DNA from: Alviniconcha marisindica
Taxonomy: Eukaryota; Mollusca; Gastropoda; Provannidae
Direction: 5' to 3'
Length of the DNA stretch: 64,000 nucleotides
Assembly: GCA_018857735.1 (NCBI GenBank)
Contig: JABMCL010000303.1
Span: forward strand, 112,501-176,500
The position numbers and the translations under genes were made by a program. This document shows positions 14,737 through 24,449 of this stretch, in pieces; within the stretch, counting starts at the first letter, position 1; every line of letters starts with the position of its first letter. The notes below the pieces were generated by a model. It saw only the letters and a list, made by a program, of their open reading frames with translations, made no database searches and was not told the DNA's origin.

Positions 14737-17373
14737 CATATATCCACACACCTACACACAAACCCACCTGCACCCACACATTATATCCATCAGTCACAAT
14801 ACAAATTATACAGACCACACACACGCACACAGTGGCATATCAGGGCAATGGAATGGAAGGAAAGGTTTTCAAGGAAGATTTCAAAGAACTAACAGAGGTG
14901 GAATGATGGACAGAAACAAGGAGTTGGTTCCAGACAGAGCCTGGTAAGAGAAAGAGCGCTGACCACTGGACTTTGTTCAGAGGGATGGTATTCTGAACAT
15001 TCTGGTGTTTGCGGAAGGGCAGAGCTGCCGGGAAGAAGTTCTGAAAGGTAGACAGCAGCTTGATGAGAAATTACCTTAAAGCAAAGCAAAGACAATTTGT
15101 ATTTTATCCTCTGCTCAACAGGTAGCCAATGAAGAGAGTGAAGCACAGGAATTTATACTTTGATCAATGTATATGTGCTGCTTCATCCATTATTTGTCTG
15201 CACTGAGTGAAGATTGGGAACAAGTTCACTACAATAACAGCACAAGCGTCCCAGCCCACCCCAACCCTTCCAATTCATTTTTAAAATCGTGAAACAGGAT
15301 AACTTCCTTCCTTTTCCCCTCTTTGCATTTAGTTTGATTTGTGTTACAACATGAATTGCAATGAAATGTTACGGAGAAAAGGAGGAAAGAAATAGACCTT
15401 ATGGGGTGGATTCCGGCAGACACCTCTGCCCAAAGTGTCTCGCTTTGCTTTTGGCAGCAGCACTTGAACAGTTGTATTTCACTTCTGTGGATCAGTAATT
15501 AGCTAAAGAGACCGCAAGTCCAATTCTTGTTCCAGGTAGAGAAATGAGGCGATAAATCTAAATGCATTTAGGCCAGCTGCATAGTCCTGTTCTGTGGATC
15601 AGTAACATTTTCTGCTGTGTGTCTAATCCCAATTAGCTAAAGAGACCGCAAGTCCAATTCTTGATCCAGGTAGAGAAATGAGGCGATAAATCTCAATGCA
15701 TTTAGGCCAGCTGCATGGTCCTGTTTGCGCTATAATATAAAACATGATAAAAACAACAAGGCATTTAACCAGTTTGCTCCTTGACCAATTGTACAGTTGA
15801 GGCTCCCGATCTTGAGGTGAAGCTCAGCAGCGAACTCGTGGGCAACCTCCGCTCTGTGAAGGTAAGACACGCACCAACCCAGATTATCAAAAGGCTGATC
15901 CTGACGAGGACCATCATTATGCTGGTTGCCCAAGTCAGGCACGTGTTTCACTACCTGGGTAGCCCATCAGTGACCACTGTCACATAATGGTGATTCCCAG
16001 CCCCATCCTGACAAAAGAAAATCGGAGTAAGTGGTATACCCTTGTCAGCATGGGAGAGTACTCTCAGTGACACACTTGAGCATCTCTAAATGAAGGGAGA
16101 TGGTATTTTTCAGCTGACACTTAAACATCTCTAAATGAAGAGAGACGGTATTTCTCAGCTGACACGCTTAAGCATCGCTAAATGAAGGGATACGGTATTT
16201 CTCAGCTGACACATTTAAGCATCTCTAAATGAAGGGAGACGGTATTTCTCAGCTGACACACTTAAGCATCTCTAAATGAAGGGAGACAGTATTTCTCAGC
16301 TGACACACTTAAGCATCTCTAAATGAAAGGAGACAGTATTTCTCAGCTGACACATTTAAGCATCTCTAAATGAAGGGAGACGGTATTCGTTAGGCTTGGT
16401 TATTAATCAGTGACATTGTTACTGTTGCAATGTACGGTTTTCATCTTGTGTGCAGCCTGAAGGTAGCCTGTTGGAAGATCGCTACAAGTCCTTGCAGCTA
16501 CGGAATATCATTGAACCCAGATCCAAAGTCAAGTGAGTAACTTTTACTTGTTTTTAGCTGTAATTTTCCACCCTCCCTGTAAAAATGTATTGTTGATGGT
16601 CATATTCGAGAGCATTTTATTGAGGTGTATGTGTGTGTGCAGTTGGGTTGACTGGTGTGCTTGTGCAGATTGGTGAATGGTTGTGTGTGTGTGCATTTAT
16701 GACTGGACAACATTGCTTGCATATGTTTAAGTTGAACTGAGGTCTTCTTTCAATTTTTCTGCGGTGGTGTACTGCGGGTACAGAAATTTAAGATCCCTTC
16801 TGTTGAGAACCTGGAGCGGACAAATGTTTTCACAGGTTTTCTGTGTAAAGCCTGGAGGTCAGAACATAGCCTTGCATGTTTCTCCCACTGCTAGTAATTT
16901 CTTCCTGGTCCTAATTTCAAACTTCCTGGTCATTCACATTAAAAAAAAGAAGAAATCCTCTCCCTAATTTTTAACCGCTAGTTTTGGCTAACACAGTCTC
17001 CTGTGTGGGCCTGTGGAATAAAATAGGTCACCTTACTTGTCATAAGCGATTTAAGCAGGTTCCCATGGTAAGGGCCTAAGGAATATATTACTTATTAGGT
17101 ACTAAAGTTTGTTATTGCACATTGGTAGATGGGTGGTTGGTTTTTAACGTTGCAGCAGTGAATTAACCAAACTTGTGATTTAGTTAACTGTGTTTTGAAC
17201 TGGTGTGAAAGAATTTTGAATGTGTGATTTGTCTGGAGGTGATCCATGCGGTTGAGAAGACTTTAAAAAAATCCACAAACTAACTAACTTGCTTTGATTT
17301 TTTTCAAAACAGTAAGAAGAAGACAAAGACCAAGAAGTTTGAGAAGAAAAGCTTCCGGGAAGTGACAATATGA
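7137..17373 (+). CDS. NOP53: Ribosome biogenesis protein NOP53 (GLTSCR2 family), 13 coding exons
   Basis: Nucleolar factor of 60S subunit assembly; family members bind pre-60S particles and, in vertebrates, link nucleolar stress to p53. Coding exons: 7137-7262, 7574-7673, 8103-8184, 9324-9463, 10263-10327, 11161-11256, 11780-11890, 12641-12811, 13918-13973, 14366-14485, 15795-15861, 16456-16532, 17313-17373; about 423 residues (human about 478). Diagnostic stretches are RRKLGRNKKKSWRG and FLEDQRFQ near the N-terminus, AVEVPHPGASINPAYSDHQ mid-protein, and APDLEVKLSSEL, LLEDRYKSLQLRNIIEPR and EKKSFREVTI at the C-terminus, plus Lys/Arg-rich helices between. All junctions keep phase. The start at 7137 follows an in-frame stop at 7122. 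Uncertain: exon 2 may begin at 7594 (better polypyrimidine tract) but only 7574 keeps frame; the middle is shorter than in vertebrates, so one exon could be missed between 8184 and 9324. One intron is U12-type. Confidence 0.92.
7808..7902. repeat. (CA)n microsatellite in NOP53 intron 2
   Basis: Two CA runs (about 7,808-7,856 and 7,872-7,902) in the intron between NOP53 exons 2 and 3. Confidence 0.95.
8185..8545. repeat. Duplicated donor-proximal intron segment flanking a CA array
   Basis: The ~70 nt that begin with the donor of NOP53 exon 3 (GTAAGTGCT at 8,185) recur at about 8,475-8,545, also starting GTAAGTGCT. By eye they share blocks such as 'ttgtaaatttaaactggnattgatc'-like sequence. Between them is a CA/CG-rich array (about 8,255-8,420). 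An AAC run follows at 8,549-8,574. The second copy keeps an intact donor consensus without an upstream coding exon. Confidence 0.75.
10473..10589. repeat. Three tandem copies of a 39 bp unit in a NOP53 intron
   Basis: Three near-identical units containing 'ttagaactgag' and 'cctttcagggttttatcaaa', lying between NOP53 exons 5 and 6. The open frame across it is a by-product of the repeat length being a multiple of three. Confidence 0.9.
12985..13215. repeat. Tandem ~83 bp duplication in a NOP53 intron
   Basis: The block containing 'ttaatgaatgtccatgttag' and 'tgtgacattttattcccaaa' is repeated two to three times between exons 8 and 9, the first copy being more diverged. Confidence 0.8.
14656..14734. 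repeat. (CA)n microsatellite
   Basis: About 39 CA units inside the NOP53 U12-type intron. Immediately upstream (14,575-14,640) is a short GCGCCTAATCCACACAGG-type block typical of interspersed repeats. Confidence 0.95.
14889..15146 (-). mobile_element. LINE fragment, reverse transcriptase C-terminal region
   Basis: The minus strand encodes LHSLHWLPVEQRIKYKLSLL and then YLSELLPGSSALP. This matches the conserved tail that follows the reverse transcriptase domain in CR1/L2-like LINEs (LHWLPV..RI.YK..LL..K......YL..LL). Only about 80 residues remain and the frame ends in a stop, so it is a dead fragment. It sits antisense inside the NOP53 U12-type intron. Confidence 0.8.
15487..15724. repeat. Two tandem ~115 bp copies, third copy at 17,520-17,610
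   Basis: The block containing 'gctaaagagaccgcaagtcc', 'ccaggtagagaaatgaggc' and 'catttaggccagctgcat' occurs twice between 15,487 and 15,724 in the U12-type intron. A diverged third copy lies at about 17,520-17,610 after the NOP53 stop codon. The last copy ends about 50 nt before the U12 branch site. Confidence 0.85.
16075..16390. repeat. 47 bp minisatellite in a NOP53 intron
   Basis: About seven units with period 47, each with 'cagctgacac', 'taagcatctctaaatgaag' and 'gacggtatttct', between exons 11 and 12. Confidence 0.92.
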
Positions 17374-18171
17374 AGGTAAGTGTGCCATAACTTTCCTCAC
17401 AGACTCTTAGAAAAACAACTGGAAGTCAGCTTTGGGCACCATAGAGAAAAGCATAAAACTCTGGGCCCAAATGCATGAAGAATTAAATGAAGTTAAAGGT
17501 GGATAGCCTCTAATCCTGACCAGCTAGAGTCCAAAATTCTGGTTCTTGTTCCAGGTAGAGAAATGAGGCTTTAAATTTAAATGTGTTTAGGCCGGCTGGA
17601 TAGTCCCGTTTGCACTTTACACATGCTGACATTTTCATTGTCGTCAGCATTTAGAAAACTATTTGCTCTGCATACATTTGGGCCCTGGTCTGTTTAGTCC
17701 TTTGAACAGCATAAATGAAATGGGAATCTTCTTTTTCGCCTAGTTTCCAGCTTTCCTGTTATAGCTTGGGAACTTCTCAAACATAGCCAGGTGAAATTTG
17801 TCCATGTGCCACTAATAACTACGTAATATAATGTATTCTTTTGTGTGCTGTTTCTCCAAATTAGAGCACAAAACCAAGAACAAAGAATCAAACCAAATGC
17901 ATGCATGCACACACTGTCAGGAGGATAGTTTGCAGAGGTGAGTTCTCTTTTTGCAGGAGTAAATGAGGCGTGAAAGAACAAAGAACAGCACAAATATGGG
18001 GCGGGGGTGAAAGTAGTCTTTCCATAGGGAAATGGAAACAGCAGACTTTTCAAGAGCCCCACAGACTTCACTTGTAAACAAAGGGAGTAACAGTAGACTT
18101 GTCCTGCGCAGCGTAGCCAGGCAACAGCAGCCCCAAGGATTGTGTGTAGTAATGACATTTTCTTTTTTCAG

Positions 18172-18287
18172 ACTGACGGATGGCCGAGTGAGTTGGTTGT
18201 ACTGCACGCGTGAGTGGTGGATGAAGTTCAAGTGTTGCAAAAGAGAAAAAGTAAAAATAAATTAAAAAATGTCTTGTGTGGTGTTTT
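18172..18287 (+). terminator. NOP53 3'UTR exon and polyadenylation signal
   Basis: Exon 13 continues two bases past the stop to an AAG|gtaagt donor at 17,375. The matching acceptor 'tcttttttcag' ends at 18,171. The new exon holds AATAAA at 18,256-18,261, followed by a GT-rich element (18,270-18,287), the usual layout of a cleavage site. The exon junction lies only 2 nt after the stop, so it should not trigger nonsense-mediated decay. Confidence 0.75.
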
Positions 18288-18674
18288 AGTTTTCAGTCAG
18301 GTTATTGTTGCTTTTTCCAATTGTTGAACTGTTATTGCATGGAATATAATAAAATGTTGCACCCCCCACCCCTCCTGAAAACAATCTCAAATTGACAATT
18401 ACCAAACAAAATTCAGAAACAAACAACCCCCACATACACACACATGCCCAAAATCCACACATGTGACCAAGCAAATAAACAAGTCAATTCATTAAAAAAA
18501 AAAAAAATGTATTTTCAACTGTATTTTCATTTACATTTTCACATACACATACCCTTACATCATTCTCAAGTCTGTCATGTTTACCACTTTCAGACATTTA
18601 AAAAAATAATCTAAATGGACTGCATAATAAATGAGTCATTCATTTTAAAAAAACAATGTATTTTCTACTCAATT

Positions 18675-18680
18675 TTTATT
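18675..18680 (-). terminator. Candidate ZNHIT1 polyadenylation signal
   Basis: AATAAA on the minus strand, about 1.3 kb beyond the ZNHIT1 stop and 390 bp from the NOP53 signal, giving tail-to-tail genes without overlap. It is the first canonical hexamer I see in that direction; the long 3'UTR it implies is an inference. Confidence 0.4.
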
Positions 18681-19635
18681 TTGCATGTTCATACACCATC
18701 ACATCACTCTCAAGTCTCTCCTTTTCACCACTTTCAGATATAAAAATAAAATCTAAACGGACTTTTTCTCTCTCTCACACACACACATGCATACATATGC
18801 CAAATGGGCATTTTTACAAGAAAACAAATGTTTATAGATTTAGCTGCACAACTGAACACATCAACTTGGTCTGGTACCTTAACAGTTACCACTTGGGCTC
18901 TCAACTGAAAAGGAAATGCTACTTCAACTTGCATGCTTGCCACCAATGTTAACAAAGCATGAAGCAGATTCAGCACGAGTCAGTTCAAGATGGTATCTAT
19001 ACGCTTGGAAAAGCCCATATACACTTCACCCCATCTCTCAGAAGTTTTCACAATGTTCTCTTTGAAACGGTTCTAATGTTTGTCTGATGGCCAATTCAAA
19101 ACTGGCATAGTCTTCGAAGTAGTGGAGGTGGCAGCTGAATAGTAGAAGTACTCGGCCCTACATGTCTCCTAGCAACAACGACTGTCTGGCACTAATGCTT
19201 GTGACTGCCAGCGGTTGGGACCTGATGCCCCGTCATGTTGAACACCTGGTTCTAGTCTCCACCGCCCCCTGAACGCTGGCAATGCAGACTGATCAGTTCT
19301 GAAACACATTGCAACCACTTCTTCCCAACAGAAATGGTCTGAAGAGAACAGAGGAAACTGAACTGTAGGATAGCTTATCACCTTGTTTTAAGCGGAAGCG
19401 AGTTCCCACGGGTTTGCAGAACACAAGATCCAGCATATCCCCGGCCAGTGTTCATCACCAACAATGCGGAATTGGAATGTTTCATCCGCACTGTCGCTTA
19501 ACATCTGCACATCTTGGTCCCCCCAAATTCAACGAACACACACTGTGGCACAGTCTGAATGACTCCTGTCATCACAGGTCAGAAATGAATGCCCCATATG
19601 AGGATCTGGTGTTCAGGCCTGCTGTCCATGTTCTG

Positions 19636-19970
19636 TTAACTTTCACAGCTGTCCCTGTAGCAGTGATACTTCCTGACACAGCTGTCCCTGTAGCAGTGAT
19701 ACTTCCTGACACAGCTGTCCCTGTAGCAGTGATACTTCCTGACACAGCTGTCCCTGTAGTAGTGATACTTCCCGACAGCTGTCCCTGTAGCAGTGACACT
19801 CCCTGACATAGCTGTCCCTGTAGCAGTGATACTTCCTGATGCAGCTGTCCCTGTAGCTGTGATACTTCTTGACAGCTGTCCCTGTAGCAGTGATACTCCC
19901 TGACAGCTGTCCCTGTAGCAGCGATGCTCCCCGACACAGCTGTCCCTGGAGCAGTGATACTTCCTGAAGT
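19636..19970 (-). repeat. 33 bp minisatellite in the ZNHIT1 3'UTR
   Basis: About ten units built on 'cagctgtccctgtagcagtg' plus 'atacttcctgaca'; the inner units are almost identical and the outer ones vary in length. It begins about 30 nt after the ZNHIT1 stop codon in the direction of transcription, so it is likely to be in the mature mRNA. Confidence 0.9.
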
Positions 19971-19999
19971 GTTCTCTGTGGTTGGTTGGTGCCCCTTCA

Positions 20000-21933
20000 T
20001 CAAGCGGTCCACTTCAGGCACCTGCGATCATAGCATTACTGTTAATGATCGTGTCTCTGTTACTGATCATGTCAAACAAGGAAAAGAACGTTGAGACGCT
20101 GAAGATGGCAGCAGACGCTAGACAAGCATAAGCACTGATTAAGTGATACCCAGTTCAGAAGACATTTTACCCACACACCGATTCCATTTTTTTCAGAGGT
20201 GGAAAAAGTCCTTTTGCCTCTCAGGTGCACCGTTTTTGTGATGAAGAAGGAACAAGCTATAAAGGGAGGTAACGCAAACACATACGCGCATGTACACACA
20301 CACACATGCACCACAAACTCTGAGTTAACCTTTGCAGTATGTAACTTTGGACTAACCTGTCCCCATGTCGTGGGTCATTTTGGACCCACACTTTTCATAC
20401 AGGGTAATTGTATTTCAGCTTCTATAAAGAGCACTGGGTCAGATTTGATCCATGATGTAGGAATATGCACAATGACAAACTTAACAAATAATACGAAATT
20501 TCAAGGCAATAACCTAAATTGTTTTTGAGAAATAAATGCAATTCAATGCGTCTATGGGTCCACTGTGACCCACCAAACAGTGCAAAGGTTAAGATGTATT
20601 CTACAAGCATTACCTGGTATCTTGGTGTGTACCGAGACATCTGATACAGCAGAAGCGGGCTCCACACTGAACACACGTGTAGTTGGAAGGAAAGCCACAA
20701 ACAGCGCAGAAATGACGCTCAGGTAGCTGGGAGGGAGGGACACAGGCCGAGAAATATGTTGCTCCTTCTCGATTCAACATTTGCTGTATGAAAACACACA
20801 AGTCCAGCAACAATTAACCAAAAATACATGGTATGTGACCAAACAGATTCACACAAACAAAAGCCAAAGCAGAAGATTTCAAATTCAAGTACACCTTTGT
20901 CTTTCATTTTCTTTGCACAAGAAAACCAGAGGGGGGACAAAACTGATTGTATATATATATATGAAACTAATGTTTCCCATTGGCTTTCAATATTTTGCTG
21001 ATACAATTATCATTATTAATTTATTAATATTGGTTTCTTAATTGTATCCACCAAAACTTATATCTGTCTAGGAGACTGATGTTTTAAAAAAACTTTTATA
21101 TCGAATTTTTGCTTCACAAAAACTTGGCAACATTCACTGTGTACAACTTGCACTAGATACAAAAGACAACACCACTGCAAATTATGCACACAATGTTTAC
21201 AAGAGCCCAGAACAACTTTGTTATCATGAGATAGCTAAAAATCATATTACATATATGATACACACCCTACCTCACTTCCTGAAAACCTGTTTCATTAAAA
21301 CACTGTCCATGCTACAGAATAGGCACACATCCCTTTCAAAGAGCACACATGGAAACAAGTTTTTTTTTAAATTAAGCCCATATATATATACATACATACA
21401 TATATACACAAACACAGACAGTAACTGAGTAAAGACAAGCACATACACTGACATCACACACAAACTCACACAGTAATGGGTTTAAAAAGACTTGATGCAC
21501 TGTGTAAAAGTTTGTCACATCTAGGCAAATAAAACATTTGGTGATCATTGCATTTTTGAAAGTTCAGGTCAGAGTAATAGTCATGGACCTCTATTATACA
21601 CATATAGGTCCATAGTAATAGTACTTCCCATTTGATGATCATCCTTATGTACTGGTAACCACATTTTCTTTGTTCTTATTGTTCGGCCATCTCACCAGCA
21701 CCCACTCACTTGTTACACATAACAAATATCTTACATAATGATATATAAATCATAGCAAACACACAATACTCAAACCTCAAAGCCCACCTCTTCCTCAAGC
21801 ATGGCAGCAAATGTTTTTCTGTAGCGCTGTTTAAAATCTATCCTGGACTTTCGCTTTTTCTTGGTACTGGTACCTGTAACAAATTCAGCATGGCACAAAC
21901 TATGTCAGTACGTGTACTTCTATTTCCTAAACA

Positions 21934-21971
<38 letters not shown>

Positions 21972-23368
21972 ATATATATATATATGTGTGTGTACTATAA
22001 CAAACTGAATTAATGAAGGAAATGAAATTAACAATAACATTAACGCGTAAGAAAACCACAAAAGTTTCTCAACTGGAGCCTGCGCTGGTATATATATAAT
22101 ATACCGGAGAAAATCTCATAATGGCATATATATATATACTACCTTTTCACCAGTTTCTGCAGGTTACAGTTTCAGTAACTGAGCTGGAAATTTACCAACT
22201 CTACTGATTTTGAATAATCAATAACATCTGAGATTGTTTAAGTTAGTCTGAATTATATTTGTATTGTTTGATTTAGTCTGAATTATATTTGTTCCAAGTG
22301 CTATCAGACCAGTATCACATCTGATAATTATACAATGTATGTGTGTCACAGTGTCAGAAAGAAAAAGAAAAAACAACAGTTATTGGATTTCAACACCCTG
22401 TCAACCATACAGGGTCATCTCACTCTTCTCATACTTAAGCTTTTCTCAAGTCCACAAAATCAGCCCCTACACATTTTATTTTTTTTAATCAAACACAAAT
22501 TTTTGAAGAGTTGGTCCATTCAAAGTTCAATACTTCCCTTGTTGAAAAGCCTACAAGACTAGGACATACTGACCTGTATCATCAACCATTCTGTCTACTG
22601 ATACCAAATTAAAGAAAAGCCATACATTGTACAAATACACACACACCTCTTAATGAGAGATGTTAGACAATTTTGTCCCACCCAAAAAAAGACAGGTGAA
22701 TGGACCATTAGCAGAAAAAATGACAGACAGAGGACTAGGCAGAAAAACAAGAGGAGTCTACAGGAAAGGGACTAAAATAAGAGCTCAGAGGTTCTACTTC
22801 TAGACAAGAGGAAAACACCACGGCTTCCCTTCAGCGATAGAAAAAGGTAAGATCTTGTGAAATACCTCAACAAGATATAAACATGAGAAAGGAACAGGCG
22901 AGCTTTCATGTATGAGTGTACACCAATCTGGTTACCGAAGAGGTCCCCGAGACCTAAATCTCGTAAAGCTTTCCCTGAACCCAGGCAGCTCTTACTGTCT
23001 TAGTGATAATCTAAAGCTTTCCTTGAACACAGCAGTTACCTTACCAGTCACATCCATGGCTTCCTCAAACTTGGGAGCTTTTTTGCTCATTTTGAGGTCG
23101 GCATGGGGATCTTCAGAGAAGTTGTCAGATTCCAGTGCCTCCAGCGCCTTGTGCTGTCGTCTGCGCCGAGAAACTTCATCCAGGACCCGCTTCTGGTCCG
23201 CAACCTTTTGGCGCACTGTCATTTGAAACCCAATCAAGTGTAAGCACTCGTAAATACTCATGTAACTAAAACACTTATGACTACTTCCAACACAAAAGTA
23301 TACTAAAATACAAGAGAATGCAACCAGAAAATGAACAAACACCTACCCGATTCACGTTTGTCCGCCAT
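20000..23368 (-). CDS. ZNHIT1: Zinc finger HIT domain-containing protein 1 (SRCAP/SWR1 subunit), 5 coding exons
   Basis: Subunit of the remodeller that deposits histone H2A.Z (p18Hamlet in human, Vps71/Swc6 in yeast). Coding exons on the minus strand: 23368-23347, 23215-23045, 21873-21788, 20783-20614, 20021-20000; 156 residues against 154 in human. All introns are GT-AG and all phases agree. Recognised parts: an N-terminal coiled region (KRVLDEVSRRRRQHKALEAL), the DNFSEDPHADL acidic motif, a basic KKKRKSRIDFKQRYRKTF segment, then the HIT finger FCAVCGFPSNYTCVQCGARF followed by CCIRCLGTHQDTRCLKWTA. All the finger cysteines and the final histidine are present. The last exon codes only seven residues and was found by homology to CLKWTV. 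The start codon is 46 nt from a motif shared with two other candidate promoters in this window. Confidence 0.95.
20325..20592. mobile_element. piggyBac-like MITE with TTAA target duplication
   Basis: TTAA at 20,325-20,328 and 20,589-20,592 flanks a 260 bp element. The ends are CCTTTGCAGT and its inverse ACTGCAAAGG-type sequence (8 bp perfect terminal inverted repeat CCTTTGCA). Sub-terminal inverted blocks GTGGGTCA...GGACCCA appear on both sides. TTAA duplication and CCTTTG termini are the piggyBac pattern; there is no transposase frame. It lies in the last intron of ZNHIT1. Confidence 0.78.
21947..21984. repeat. (TA)n microsatellite
   Basis: Long AT alternation in ZNHIT1 intron 2, with further short TATA runs at about 22,090-22,140. 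Confidence 0.9.
22371..22640 (+). repeat. Dispersed repeat family R2, copy 2
   Basis: Diverged relative of 3,737-4,032 sharing 'gattt(c/t)aac', 'tttttgaagagttggtcc' and 'gactaggacatactga' blocks in the same order. It lies antisense in ZNHIT1 intron 2. Confidence 0.7.
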
Positions 23369-23408
23369 GCCGATTTTCCTCATATAAGGGAAACAAGTCT
23401 CTTCGACG

Positions 23409-23430
23409 CCTTTTTACCGCAAACACCTCC
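23409..23430 (-). promoter_or_regulatory. Candidate ZNHIT1 promoter motif
   Basis: TTTACCGCAAAC at 23,413-23,424 (plus strand), 45-57 bp upstream of the ZNHIT1 start codon. The same 12-mer is found at 54,246-54,257 and with two changes at 39,641-39,652, both upstream of minus-strand genes. Function is inferred from position only. Confidence 0.35.
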
Positions 23431-23667
23431 AAAAATCTAGGTGCATGAACTATTCTATCTAGTTCTTGTTTCTTTTCTTTTCTTGTCGTCGTTGTTGTTA
23501 TATGTGTTTCATTTTCTTTTCGTTGTTGTATATAATTATCTTTGACCTATGGCTATGATTATTTTGTGCTAGAATTGAGTTATACTACCTAATTATTAGC
23601 GGCCACAAAACAGATGATTTTTAGCACAATTTTGCTTGGATACATTCATAATAAAATAAAATATGTT

Positions 23668-23907
23668 TTGTGTGTCTGCATTATTGTTCCAGTTAGGTAA
23701 TTTTGAGTTCCAGTATGATGTAACAGGGTCATGCTGCCCAGCCAGGTGGAACTGGTTGACTGGGTGTAACAAGAACATGGAATTTACTATAATTATATAA
23801 ATAAATATTTATTAAAAAAATGTGTGTGTGCCTGCATTACTATTGTCCCAAATGGATAATTCAGAGCTCCATATGATGCAACAGGGTCATGCTACCCAGC
23901 CGGTTGA
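23668..23907. repeat. Two ~85 bp tandem copies
   Basis: 23,668-23,757 and 23,821-23,907 share 'gtgtgtctgcatta', 'tatgatg(t/c)aacaggg' and 'tcatgct(g/a)cccagcc' in order, with some divergence. Intergenic, upstream of ZNHIT1. Confidence 0.75.
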
Positions 23908-24235
23908 AATTTATTTGTATTTTTTTTTTTAAAGACTGCATTTTTCAAAACTTGTTCAAATATTTGGTAAAGGATGTATACATATAAACTTTCCAATTAA
24001 AGATTTTGTTTAAAAATGCTTCACTGACTTTATATCAAATTCAGAAAGTGAGTTGAGGGATGAATCATGGGATCTGATGCATAAAACATGAGAAAGTGTC
24101 CCAGTTTGTGTGCTGCCTTTTTGAGCATGCAGCCTTCAATGAGGAGTGCTTTTACTTCCACATTTGAATAGTACAAGATTAGGGCTATACATTATATGCT
24201 GCTGACACCCATATTCTTCCTCTTCTTTTTTTGTT

Positions 24236-24404
24236 TTTCTGTGTGTGTGTTTGTGCGGTGTGTTTGTGTGGTGTGTGTGGTGTATGTGTGTTTGTGTGGT
24301 GTATGTGTGGTGTGTGTGTGTGTGTGGTGTATGTGTGTTTGTGCGGTGTGTTTGTGTGGTGTATGTGTGTGTTTGTGTGGTGTTTGTGTGGTGTGTGTTT
24401 GTGT

Positions 24405-24447
<43 letters not shown>
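24236..24447. repeat. (GT)n with interspersed GGTGT
   Basis: Degenerate GT array with a TGTGTGGTGT pattern, ending in a pure GT run (about 24,412-24,447). Frames through it are artefacts. Confidence 0.95.

Positions 24448-24449
<2 letters not shown>

Larger units (their letters stand above)
14486..15794 (+). other. U12-type (minor spliceosome) AT-AC intron of NOP53
   Basis: Exon 10 ends ACCAA and the intron starts ATATCCTTTCC, an exact match to the U12 donor consensus ATATCCTTT. Near the 3' end is CTCCTTGAC (15,777-15,785), matching the U12 branch-site consensus TTCCTTRAC, with the branch A at 15,784 and the terminal AC at 15,793-15,794, about 10 nt away as expected. Joining 14,485 to 15,795 restores the conserved frame (LGKTK|VEAPDLEVKL against LGRLKYQAPDIDVQL in human). 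No GT-AG choice nearby gives that protein. The intron carries a CA array, a SINE-like piece and a LINE fragment. Confidence 0.93.

Noticed and set aside
19414..19806. 130-codon frame with VAVILPDTA repeats
   Set aside because: 33 bp repeat is a multiple of three; it lies antisense to the ZNHIT1 3'UTR.
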